Notes: generated from the sequence alone by a model not told the origin. A DNA stretch of 6,983 nucleotides from Thermoleophilaceae bacterium (GCA_016463365.1 JAEMRJ010000114.1:1-6983), one strand, 5' to 3'; positions 1-5,880 are shown, counted from the first letter of the stretch. Numbers and translations are program-made.

Positions 1-512
1 TCTCCGACGTCGGCCTGCACAAGCTCTGGATCGGTCGCATGTTCCCGGCCCACGAGCCCAACACCGTGTTGATCGCCAACGGCCTCGCCGGCATGGGCTT
101 CGCAGTCCCGGCCGGCATCGCCGCCAAGCTCGTCCACCCGGACCGCACCGTGATCACGGTCAACGGCGACGGCGGATTCCTGATGAACTGCCAGGAGCTC
201 GAGACGGCGGTCCGCCTGAAGACTCCGGTCGTCAACATCATCTGGGAGAACCAGCAGTTCGGCTCGATCGTCTGGAAGCAGGACAACAAGTTCGGCCGTC
301 ACTTCGGCGTCGACTTCACCAACCCGGACTTCGTCAAGCTGGCCGAGTCCTTCCACATGCCCGCCTGGCGCGCCACTTCGATCGACGACTTCAGCACGCG
401 CCTCAAGCACGCGGTCACGCTGGACGTGCCGTCGCTGATCGTGCTGCCGATTGACTACTCGCTTGACGTGCGCATTTCTGAGGAGCTGGGCGAGGGTCTG
501 GTCGCGACCTGA
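1..512 (+). CDS. Acetolactate synthase large subunit, C-terminal part (5' truncated)
   Basis: Thiamine-diphosphate enzyme that condenses two pyruvates to 2-acetolactate (branched-chain amino acid or acetoin pathway, cytosolic). The open frame enters from the left edge (first full codon at 3) and ends in TGA at 510-512, leaving 169 residues. The C-terminal ThDP-binding domain is visible. The GDG metal motif lies at about residues 55-57 of the fragment (168-170 is the Asp codon), followed by the ELETAVRLKTPVV helix. An Asn 27 residues after that Asp matches the second metal-ligating Asn of acetohydroxyacid synthases; the first Asn of the usual NN pair is Glu here (WENQ). The PIDYS near the C-terminus resembles the PVDYS end of catabolic AlsS. 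No regulatory-subunit gene (ilvN) follows, because the next gene is the convergent fumC. IlvB versus AlsS type cannot be settled from the C-terminal third alone; another pyruvate-type ThDP enzyme is less likely. Confidence 0.88.
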   Translation, partial: SDVGLHKLWIGRMFPAHEPNTVLIANGLAGMGFAVPAGIAAKLVHPDRTVITVNGDGGFLMNCQELETAVRLKTPVVNIIWENQQFGSIVWKQDNKFGRHFGVDFTNPDFVKLAESFHMPAWRATSIDDFSTRLKHAVTLDVPSLIVLPIDYSLDVRISEELGEGLVAT

Positions 513-534
513 TCCCTAGGTCTTCGAGGTCTAG
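513..534. other. 22 bp convergent intergenic gap without a clear terminator
   Basis: The acetolactate synthase and fumarase genes end tail to tail here. The gap holds two copies of AGGTCT (517-522 and 526-531) and CTAG at both ends (516-519 and 531-534), which gives only an imperfect dyad. There is no GC stem followed by a T run on either strand, so Rho-type termination or overlapping 3' ends are likely. Confidence 0.5.
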
Positions 535-1980
535 CTATTCGCCCAGCGCCATCTTCTTGAGGTTCATCGCCTCGTTGTAGATCGCGGCGGTAACGCCGTG
601 CTCCATCGCAACATCCTTCAGGCTGCGACCGCTGCTGGCCGCGTGCTTGACGATCTCGCCGGCCTTGTCGTAACCGATGTGTGGGTTGAGCGCGGTGGCC
701 GCGGCCAGTGTGTTCTCGGCGGAGTTCTTCAGGCCTTCTTTGTTGGCCTCGATGCCGTCGACGCACTTGGTCGCCAGCAGGTGCGCGGCGCTAGAGAGCA
801 GCTGAATCGACTCCAGCAGGTTCTTCGCGATCAACGGGATGCGCACGTTGAGCTCGAACTGACCCTGCATGCCGCCGACGGTGATCGCGGTGTCGTTGCC
901 GATCACCTGCGCGGACACCTGCAGCACGACCTCGGGGATCACCGGGTTGACTTTGCCCGGCATGATCGAAGAGCCTTTCTGAAGCTCAGGCAGGAAGATC
1001 TCGCCGATGCCTGCGCGCGGGCCGGAGCCCATCAGCGCCAGGTCATTGGCGATCTTCGTGAAGCTGACCGCCACGACTTTCAATGCACCCGAGAGCTCGA
1101 CCAGCGAGTCGCGGTTTGCCTGCGCCTCGAAGGGGTCCTGCGGCGGGAGGACGGTGATGCCCGAACCCTGCTTGATGTATTTGCGCGTGAGCTGCGCGAA
1201 GCGCTTGTGCGTGTTCAGGCCGGTGCCGGTGGCTGTGCCGCCGAGCGGAATCTGGCGCACGTGCGGCAGAGTTGCCTCGACGCGCTCGATCCCAAGGTGG
1301 ACCTGCGCGGCATATCCACCGAACTCCTGGCCCAGCGTGACCGGGACGGCGTCCATCAGGTGCGTGCGGCCGGACTTGACCGAGTTCTTGAACTGACGCG
1401 ACTTCTTGGCCAGCGACTTCTCGAGCGTCTTCAGGTTCGGGATCAGTTTGTTGTCGATCTCGGCCAGCGCGGCCAGGTGTACGGCGCTCGGGAAGACGTC
1501 GTTGCTTGACTGACCGAGGTTGACGTGGTCGTTGGCGTGAGCGCTGTCGCCGGCGAGGTTCGCGATCACTTCGTTGGTGTTCATGTTGCTCGAGGTTCCG
1601 GATCCGGTCTGGAAGACGTCGATCGGGAACTGACCGTCGTGCTTGCCGTTGGCGATCTCGTCACCGGCGGCGGCAATCTTGTTGGCGATGCCGGGCTTGA
1701 GCAGCCCGAGGTCCTTGTTGGCGCGCGCGGCAGAAGCCTTGATCAGGCCGAGCTGGCGGATCACCGGAAGCGGCATCGGGTTGCCGGAGACGGGGAAGTT
1801 CGCGACGGCCTTGTCCGTCTCGCCGCCCCACAGCTTCTTTCCGAGCGGCTTGCGTGAAGCCATCGTGGCGCCGGAGCTCGCCTTGCGTGCGGGAGCGGCC
1901 TTGGCGGTCGAGGATGGCTTCTTGGCAGCGGGCTTGGCGACGGACTTGGCGGCAGGGGCCTTCTTCTTTGCGGACGGCAC
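535..1980 (-). CDS. fumC: Fumarate hydratase class II with Lys/Ala/Pro-rich N-terminal tail
   Basis: Catalyses fumarate + water to L-malate in the TCA cycle; class II fumarases are iron-independent homotetramers. The chosen start is GTG (1980-1978), because AAGGAG (1993-1988) sits 7 nt upstream; this gives 481 residues. Residues 1-39 are a low-complexity basic tail, and the fumarase domain begins around Met40. Family blocks follow in order: the TGSGTSSNMNTNE block at about 125-137, GQSSND at about 156-161, GRTHLMDAVP at about 204-213 with the His of the active-site region, and the lyase signature GSSIMPGKVNP at about 336-346 with the catalytic Ser. Text after the signature (NPVIPEVV, IGND, FELNV) matches actinobacterial fumarases. 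PGK rather than PAK in the signature argues against aspartase, and the fumarase-type GQFELN also fits. The usual N-terminal block (E-x-D-x-MG-x-VxVP) is absent and the tail stands in its place. Divergent from the MATE gene. Confidence 0.96.
   Translation of the reverse strand: MPSAKKKAPAAKSVAKPAAKKPSSTAKAAPARKASSGATMASRKPLGKKLWGGETDKAVANFPVSGNPMPLPVIRQLGLIKASAARANKDLGLLKPGIANKIAAAGDEIANGKHDGQFPIDVFQTGSGTSSNMNTNEVIANLAGDSAHANDHVNLGQSSNDVFPSAVHLAALAEIDNKLIPNLKTLEKSLAKKSRQFKNSVKSGRTHLMDAVPVTLGQEFGGYAAQVHLGIERVEATLPHVRQIPLGGTATGTGLNTHKRFAQLTRKYIKQGSGITVLPPQDPFEAQANRDSLVELSGALKVVAVSFTKIANDLALMGSGPRAGIGEIFLPELQKGSSIMPGKVNPVIPEVVLQVSAQVIGNDTAITVGGMQGQFELNVRIPLIAKNLLESIQLLSSAAHLLATKCVDGIEANKEGLKNSAENTLAAATALNPHIGYDKAGEIVKHAASSGRSLKDVAMEHGVTAAIYNEAMNLKKMALGE
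1921..1956 (-). repeat. Three 12-bp tandem repeats in fumC coding for [P/S]-[A/V]-A-K
   Basis: CTTGGC recurs at 1921, 1933 and 1945 with an exact 12 bp period; on the coding strand each unit ends in GCCAAG. The three units encode PAAK, SVAK and PAAK, residues 9-20 of the fumarase tail. A further GCCAAG lies out of phase at 1905-1900. The period equals four codons, so the array can grow or shrink without a frameshift. Confidence 0.75.
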
Positions 1981-1987
1981 TTTGTTT

Positions 1988-1993
1988 CTCCTT
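1988..1993 (-). promoter_or_regulatory. Shine-Dalgarno of fumC
   Basis: AAGGAG on the minus strand, 7 nt before the GTG at 1980. It decides the start: it places the Lys/Ala-rich tail inside the protein. The internal ATG at 1863-1861 (Met40), where a conventional fumarase would begin, has no comparable site within 5-10 nt. Confidence 0.85.
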
Positions 1994-2060
1994 GGATTCG
2001 TGCTGAGGGTGGTGACAGACGGCGGGCGCGACAGCAGTGTCAGCGCCGAAAAACCTGGCT

Positions 2061-2075
2061 GTGACACTAGTTCAC
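2061..2075. promoter_or_regulatory. Candidate operator: GTGA / TCAC dyad in the divergent promoter region
   Basis: GTGACACTAGTTCAC has 4-bp perfect arms (GTGA and TCAC) around a centre containing the palindrome ACTAGT. It lies in the 111 bp gap between fumC and the MATE gene, just upstream of the proposed MATE -10. Related GTGACA (2012-2017) and inverted TGTCA (2038-2042) occur in the same gap. This is a pattern only, and no regulator is identified. Confidence 0.3.
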
Positions 2076-2079
2076 TCAA

Positions 2080-2085
2080 TAGCCT
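2080..2085 (+). promoter_or_regulatory. Possible -10 element of a leaderless MATE-sigma transcript
   Basis: TAGCCT fits the actinobacterial TANNNT -10 pattern and ends 6 nt before the GTG at 2092, so transcription would begin at or next to the start codon. No Shine-Dalgarno precedes the GTG, which agrees with a leaderless message. No convincing -35 is seen at 16-18 bp. Confidence 0.35.
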
Positions 2086-2091
2086 CCGCTC

Positions 2092-3402
2092 GTGCCAAGA
2101 ACCAGCAGAACCATCGACCGCGACATCGTCCGTCTCGCGCTGCCGGCACTTGGCGCACTCGCGGCCGAGCCCACCTACCTGCTCGTCGACACCGCAGTGA
2201 TCGGCCACCTGGGAACCGTGCAACTTGCGGCGCTCGGTCTGGCGGCGACATTCCTCGCGAGTGTCTTCTGGCTCTTCAACTTCCTGGCCAACGCAACCAC
2301 GACGCACGTCGCGAATGCGCACGGTGCCGGGAACCTCGATCAGGTCGGATCGATCACGGCGCAGGCGGTCTGGCTTGCGCTTGCGATCGGAATTGTGCTC
2401 AGCATCCTCGGCGTACTGCTTGCCGAGCCGATCACCGGGCTGCTCCAGGCGCGTGGCGCGGTGGCGGATCAGGCGACGACATACATCCGCATCAGCGCGC
2501 TCGGCGCGCCGTTCGTGATGCTTGCGCTGGCCGGGCAGGGATGGGCGCGCGGAACGCAGCGCATGAGCGTCCCGCTGAAGATCCTTGTGGCGAGCAACAT
2601 CGTCAACGTGCTGCTCGAAGTGCTGTTCATCTATGGCTTCGAGTGGGGGATCGCCGGCAGCGCCTGGGGGACGATGATCGCGCAGGCGGGCGCCGCCGTC
2701 GCATTCATCTGGACGATGCGCAGCGTGCTCGCCGGCCACCTGAAGATCGTGCGCGAGCGGATGCGCGCGCTGGTCAGTGTCGGTGGCGACCTCTTCATCC
2801 GAACGGGGCTGATGCTGATCTGCTTCAACGTGATCAACGCCCTGCTCGCGAACGAGGGGGCGACAGACCTCGCGGCAAACCAGGTGCTCTTCCAGCTGAT
2901 GATCTTCCTGGCGCTCGTGATGGACTCGATCGCGATCGCCGGCCAGACGCTGATCGGCAAAGAGCTCGGAGCGGCGGCGCGCAAGTCCGCGCAGGCCTAC
3001 GCGTTGCGCGTGACCGTGCTCTCCTTCTACGCGGGCATTGCACTGGCCCTGCTGCTCGCCGCCGGTCACGACCTGCTCCCCCAGGCCTTCACCAGCGACG
3101 AAGCAGTGCTCGAACAGATCGGCCGCGTCTGGTGGCTGTTTGTGGTCTACGTGCTCTTCAGCTCCCTGGTCTACGGCTGGGACGGAGTGATGCTCGGCGG
3201 CGGCGACTCGCGAGTGATGATGCTGGTGATGGTTGCTGCGACGGCCGCCTGCCTGCCGGTCGCATACCTGCTGATCGAAGCTCCGGACGCGATCGTCGGG
3301 GCGTGGATCGGCTTCTCGGTGCTGAACTTCGTGCGTCTGATCGGCAACGGCACGCGAGTTCTGTCAAGGCGCTGGTCACAGATTCCCGCGTCGCGCCACT
3401 AA
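2092..3402 (+). CDS. MATE family efflux transporter (DinF-like)
   Basis: Inner-membrane multidrug/toxin antiporter; MATE proteins export cationic drugs or metabolites against H+ or Na+. The protein has 436 residues, close to the family norm, and is hydrophobic throughout with about 12 membrane segments. The first segment has the family opening EPTYLLVDTAVIGHLG (residues 26-41), where Asp33 is the likely conserved TM1 acidic residue of the DinF branch. Other MATE-like pieces are the WARGTQR loop (about 147-153), LGA/G-rich turns between the two halves, and AANQVLFQ opening the second half. The start is GTG at 2092; no ATG gives a full-length N-terminus and no Shine-Dalgarno is visible. The sigma factor gene follows after 6 bp, implying co-transcription. 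The substrate cannot be read from sequence. The high-GC antisense frame over this gene is a shadow. Confidence 0.93.
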   Translation: MPRTSRTIDRDIVRLALPALGALAAEPTYLLVDTAVIGHLGTVQLAALGLAATFLASVFWLFNFLANATTTHVANAHGAGNLDQVGSITAQAVWLALAIGIVLSILGVLLAEPITGLLQARGAVADQATTYIRISALGAPFVMLALAGQGWARGTQRMSVPLKILVASNIVNVLLEVLFIYGFEWGIAGSAWGTMIAQAGAAVAFIWTMRSVLAGHLKIVRERMRALVSVGGDLFIRTGLMLICFNVINALLANEGATDLAANQVLFQLMIFLALVMDSIAIAGQTLIGKELGAAARKSAQAYALRVTVLSFYAGIALALLLAAGHDLLPQAFTSDEAVLEQIGRVWWLFVVYVLFSSLVYGWDGVMLGGGDSRVMMLVMVAATAACLPVAYLLIEAPDAIVGAWIGFSVLNFVRLIGNGTRVLSRRWSQIPASRH

Positions 3403-3408
3403 GCACCG

Positions 3409-3951
3409 ATGGCATTGACTCACGCAGACATAACCGCGCTCTACGCCGAGCATTCTCCATTGCTCCTGCGCTACCTGATGCGTCGCACGTTCGACGCGCA
3501 GGCGGCGGTCGAACTGATGGCAGAGACGTTTGCGACGGCATACGAGAAGCGCGCCTCCTGCCGTAAGCCGGAAGCGGCGCGATCGTGGATCTTTGGTATC
3601 GCCGACAACCTGCTGCGCGAGTTCTTTCGTAGCGGCAGGACTGAGCGGCACGCCGTTGAGCGAATGGGGCTCGCAGTCCCAGAAGTCGAGGACGAGGATC
3701 TCGGGCGAATCGAAGAACTCGCCGGCACATCTGAGTTGCGCGCCGCGGTCGCTGCGGCATTGCGCGATCTCTCCGACGAGCACCGTACGGCGCTCGAGCT
3801 GCGCGTTGTGCAGGAGCGCTCCTATCTCGAAGTTGCTGGAGCAATGGGTGTCAGCGAAGACGTTGCGCGAGCTCGGGTCTCGCGCGCGCTGAAGAAAATG
3901 AAAGGCGTCGTCGAAGAGACGGTGCCCGTTGAGGTGATTGAAAATGTTTGA
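3409..3951 (+). CDS. ECF-like RNA polymerase sigma factor (sigma-70 family)
   Basis: Alternative sigma factor of 180 residues, the size of group 4 (ECF) sigmas with only regions 2 and 4. Region 2 spans about residues 8-82, including the core-binding AETFATAYEKR and the promoter-melting/-10 segment ending ARSWIFGIADNLLREFFR. An acidic linker follows (about 92-105, EVEDEDLGRIEE). Region 4 spans about 109-167, with LRDLSDEHRTALELRVV and a helix-turn-helix (YLEVAGAMGVSEDVARARVSRALKKM) for -35 recognition. There is no C-terminal SnoaL or other extension. The ATG lies 6 bp after the MATE stop codon with no clear Shine-Dalgarno, suggesting translational coupling. The 3' end overlaps the next gene by 8 bp, the usual arrangement for a sigma and its membrane regulator. 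Its target promoters are not evident. Confidence 0.93.
   Translation: MALTHADITALYAEHSPLLLRYLMRRTFDAQAAVELMAETFATAYEKRASCRKPEAARSWIFGIADNLLREFFRSGRTERHAVERMGLAVPEVEDEDLGRIEELAGTSELRAAVAAALRDLSDEHRTALELRVVQERSYLEVAGAMGVSEDVARARVSRALKKMKGVVEETVPVEVIENV
3931..3936 (+). promoter_or_regulatory. Shine-Dalgarno inside the sigma gene for the membrane protein
   Basis: GAGGTG is spaced 7 nt from the ATG at 3944. It favours that ATG over the in-frame TTG at 3938, which lies only 1 nt from the site. Confidence 0.7.
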
Positions 3952-5143
3952 AACAGGCGCAGAACTTCCGCGCGTCATCGCCGACCTCGGCCACGAGCTC
4001 GATGTCGCGATCATCCGCGCCGAGCGCGAGCAGCGCCTTGCTGCCACGCCTCCGCCGCGGCGGACGCGTTCGCGGCGTCGCGGCTTTGCGATCGCGTTCG
4101 CGGGGCTCAGCGCAGTCGCGATCGCGTTGTTTCTGGTGATCGGCTTCAACAACGGCGGCACTCAAGTCGGTGTGCAGGACGCGCTCGCCGACGTTGCCGA
4201 TCGCATTCTGGTCGCGCCGCACCCGACGCCGCGGCAGTTCCAGTACTCGAAGTCGCGCGGCACCGGGACCGGTCAGATCGAAGGCGGAATCGACCAGATG
4301 GGGCGGCTCTACAAGACGTTCCTCTACAAGACGAGCAATGAGAGCGAATGGGCGATCAGCATTGTGCGCAACGGGCGCGGTCGCATGCGCGGCGGTAGCC
4401 CCACGTATCCGACTGCCGAGGACAAGAAGAACGGGCAGCAGTACTTCGACTCTTTCAAGGAGCACGACGCGCTCTACGAGACGGCCGCCGGACGAAAGCG
4501 CCTCCGCCCGATCAATCGTCGGATCATGGCCTACAACAAGGCGCAAGGCGTCTCGGGAACCATCGGCATCGACGGTCCAGAATGGGCCCCGGCAACATGG
4601 CAGGCCAACGGCCAGCTTGTCTTCGGCGGGGAGATGCTGACGCCCGCGCAGTTGGCCAAGTATCCGCGTGATCCCAAGGCGATCTATGAGCGCATGAGCG
4701 CGCTCGCGGAGAAGCAGTGGAAGGAGCTGCAGGCGTCCTCCAAGACGTTGCCCGCAAAACAGCGCGCCGAACTGCGGGGCGGTCCAGACGCTCAGGACAA
4801 CCTCTGGCAGTACCTGACCGAATCAAACATTGCTCCCCTTCCGGCCGACCTGCTGGCAGCGCGTGCACGGGCGCTCGCGTACTTCCCGGGCGTCGAGGCG
4901 GCCGGCGAAGCAACGGATGCGTTCGGCCGCGAAGGCGAAAAATTCGTCTGGAGCGACGGTGTCACGCGCAGCGAGATTCTCTTTGACAAGAAGACCTCTG
5001 TGCTGCTGATGTCCAGGGCGACGGTGGTTGATCCGAAGCGGCTCTCGCCAGAGAGTTTTCGTCGGCTTCCAGTTGGCGCGGTGACAGGGAGCTACCAACT
5101 GGTCGAACAGAAGACGCTCAACTATCTGCCGAAATTTGATTGA
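3944..5143 (+). CDS. CU044_5270-type membrane protein, putative regulator of the adjacent sigma factor
   Basis: Single-pass membrane protein of 399 residues, function not established. Residues 1-38 are a soluble, charged cytoplasmic stretch; 39-46 form an Arg cluster (RRTRSRRR); about 47-68 form one hydrophobic segment (GFAIAFAGLSAVAIALFLV); the remaining ~330 residues should lie outside the cytoplasm by the positive-inside rule. The C-terminal part (LPADLLAARARALAYFPGV, then an acidic/Gly strand, RSEILFDKKTSVLLM) matches the recalled pattern of actinobacterial CU044_5270 proteins, which are usually encoded just after a sigma factor. The cytoplasmic part has no HxxxCxxC zinc anti-sigma motif, so if it binds the sigma factor it does so by another means. 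The gene overlaps the sigma gene by 8 bp, with a Shine-Dalgarno (3931-3936) setting the start. Anti-sigma or sensor function is inferred from context only. Confidence 0.85.
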   Translation: MFETGAELPRVIADLGHELDVAIIRAEREQRLAATPPPRRTRSRRRGFAIAFAGLSAVAIALFLVIGFNNGGTQVGVQDALADVADRILVAPHPTPRQFQYSKSRGTGTGQIEGGIDQMGRLYKTFLYKTSNESEWAISIVRNGRGRMRGGSPTYPTAEDKKNGQQYFDSFKEHDALYETAAGRKRLRPINRRIMAYNKAQGVSGTIGIDGPEWAPATWQANGQLVFGGEMLTPAQLAKYPRDPKAIYERMSALAEKQWKELQASSKTLPAKQRAELRGGPDAQDNLWQYLTESNIAPLPADLLAARARALAYFPGVEAAGEATDAFGREGEKFVWSDGVTRSEILFDKKTSVLLMSRATVVDPKRLSPESFRRLPVGAVTGSYQLVEQKTLNYLPKFD

Positions 5144-5212
5144 GATTCGGAACGCAATTGTTTGAAAGCCGTCTTGTATCGCAACACGATGGGCGTTAGA
5201 ATGTCATTAGAT
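5144..5212 (+). other. Intergenic gap holding the toxin-antitoxin promoter
   Basis: This is the AT-richest stretch of the window. Apart from the promoter and half-sites listed separately, it holds no recognisable terminator for the upstream sigma operon, so some read-through into the toxin-antitoxin genes is possible. Confidence 0.5.
5174..5202 (+). promoter_or_regulatory. Sigma-70-type promoter of the toxin-antitoxin module
   Basis: TTGTAT (5174-5179), a 17 bp spacer and TAGAAT (5197-5202) give a near-consensus housekeeping promoter, the best in the window. Transcription should start around 5208-5210, only a few bases before the ATG at 5213, so the antitoxin message would be leaderless or nearly so. 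This excludes the upstream in-frame starts at 5162, 5189 and 5201. Confidence 0.65.
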
Positions 5213-5223
5213 ATGACTTCTAA
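5196..5223. promoter_or_regulatory. Candidate autoregulatory operator of the TA module (three TTAGA half-sites)
   Basis: TTAGA occurs at 5196-5200 and again at 5207-5211, 11 bp (one helical turn) apart, and its inverse TCTAA at 5219-5223. The last two form a perfect 5-bp inverted repeat with a 7-bp centre over the start codon, and the first covers the -10 element. An outer CGTTA (5194-5198) / TAACG (5226-5230) pair brackets the region. Binding here by the antitoxin would block initiation, as is usual for toxin-antitoxin loci. The role is inferred from position. Confidence 0.5.
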
Positions 5224-5488
5224 AGTAACGAATAAGCCTAAGTCGACACGCAGGCGGGACGGTCGGGTGCGGATCACCTCGCAGGGTCAGGTTTCGATTC
5301 CACGGCAAGTTTTGCGGGAAGCGCACCTGGAATCTGGGGACCAGTTGAAGGCGACTGTTGATTCAAGGGGCCGAGTTGTCCTTGAACGCGTCGTCGAGGA
5401 AGACCTCGTCGCGCGTTTCGCAGGCTCGGTCTCGGGCGGGATGACCCAGGAAGACCTCCAGCGACTGCGTGACGAATGGGACCGGTAG
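5213..5488 (+). CDS. AbrB/MazE-fold antitoxin (VapB-type partner of VapC)
   Basis: Small DNA-binding antitoxin of 91 residues that should neutralise the PIN toxin encoded downstream and repress its own promoter. After a basic, AT-richer N-terminal lead (residues 1-16, KPKSTRRR) comes a SpoVT-AbrB swapped-hairpin domain at about 17-60: GRVRITSQGQVSIPRQV, then LESGDQLKATVDSRGRVVLE. The acidic C-terminus (about 61-91, EEDLVARF through QEDLQRLRDEWD) is the likely toxin-binding part. The start at ATG 5213 is chosen because the promoter -10 ends at 5202; a longer frame open from TTG 5162 would begin upstream of the promoter. The gene overlaps the toxin gene by 13 bp. The 5' end is visibly poorer in GC than its neighbours, hinting at horizontal acquisition. 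Confidence 0.88.
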   Translation: MTSKVTNKPKSTRRRDGRVRITSQGQVSIPRQVLREAHLESGDQLKATVDSRGRVVLERVVEEDLVARFAGSVSGGMTQEDLQRLRDEWDR

Positions 5489-5880
5489 TCCTCGACACCG
5501 GCGTCATCGTCGCGTGGTTCAACACCGAAGATGCGCACCATGGTCCCACGGTCGAACGACTGGGTGCCATCACTGCGGCCGGCCAGGATTTCGCGATTTC
5601 GATCGTGAGCTACGCAGAGCTGCTCACGTCACGACTCAAACTCGAGCGCGAGCGATCCCGCGAACTCGCTGACGCTCTCGGAGCGCGCGGGCTGATCCCG
5701 GTCGATCGTGAGATAGCCGAGCGAGCCGCCGAGTTACGCCTGGCCAGAAAATCCCTCCGAACTCCGGATGCGCTCATCGCGGCAACGTCGGATCTGCATG
5801 GAGCTGGCCCTCTGCTCACCACCGATCGGTCGCTGGCTCGACTGGACGGCGCTGAGTACATCGGCATCGCTCGGCGCTGA
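5476..5880 (+). CDS. vapC: PIN-domain ribonuclease toxin, VapC family
   Basis: Mg2+-dependent RNase of 134 residues, typical for VapC; family members cleave tRNA or rRNA and arrest translation. All four acidic active-site positions are present: Asp7 in VVLDTGVIV, Glu48 in SIVSYAELL, Asp98 in RTPDALIAATS and Asp117 in LLTTDRSL, so the nuclease looks intact. The ATG at 5476 sits directly before the first motif and inside the antitoxin gene (overlap 5476-5488). There is no separate Shine-Dalgarno, so the toxin is probably translated by coupling to the antitoxin, keeping antitoxin in excess. The specific RNA target cannot be predicted. Confidence 0.92.
   Translation: MGPVVLDTGVIVAWFNTEDAHHGPTVERLGAITAAGQDFAISIVSYAELLTSRLKLERERSRELADALGARGLIPVDREIAERAAELRLARKSLRTPDALIAATSDLHGAGPLLTTDRSLARLDGAEYIGIARR

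Noticed and set aside
513..534. CTAG...CTAG dyad as a bidirectional terminator
   Set aside because: Only the outer 4 bp pair well, the centre is a direct repeat rather than an inverted one, and no T run follows.
598..1509. A 303-codon plus-strand frame opposite fumC
   Set aside because: It has no family resemblance and an Arg/Leu/Asp-rich antisense composition, and it lies fully opposite conserved fumarase coding sequence.
535..3069. An 844-codon open frame on the minus strand covering fumC and the antisense of the MATE gene
   Set aside because: Only the part from 1980 downward resembles a protein family (fumarase), and it has its own Shine-Dalgarno and GTG. The upstream half is a low-complexity Arg/His-rich product typical of antisense frames in GC-rich DNA and lies opposite a clear MATE gene, so it is not a fusion protein.
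2037..3566. A 509-codon plus-strand frame overlapping the MATE gene in another frame
   Set aside because: The product is Arg/Ala-rich without domains, while the overlapping frame encodes a full MATE transporter with proper membrane segments.
5162..5212. Longer antitoxin beginning at TTG 5162 or ATG 5189/5201
   Set aside because: These starts lie upstream of or inside the -35/-10 promoter, the extra residues match no AbrB domain, and none has a Shine-Dalgarno.
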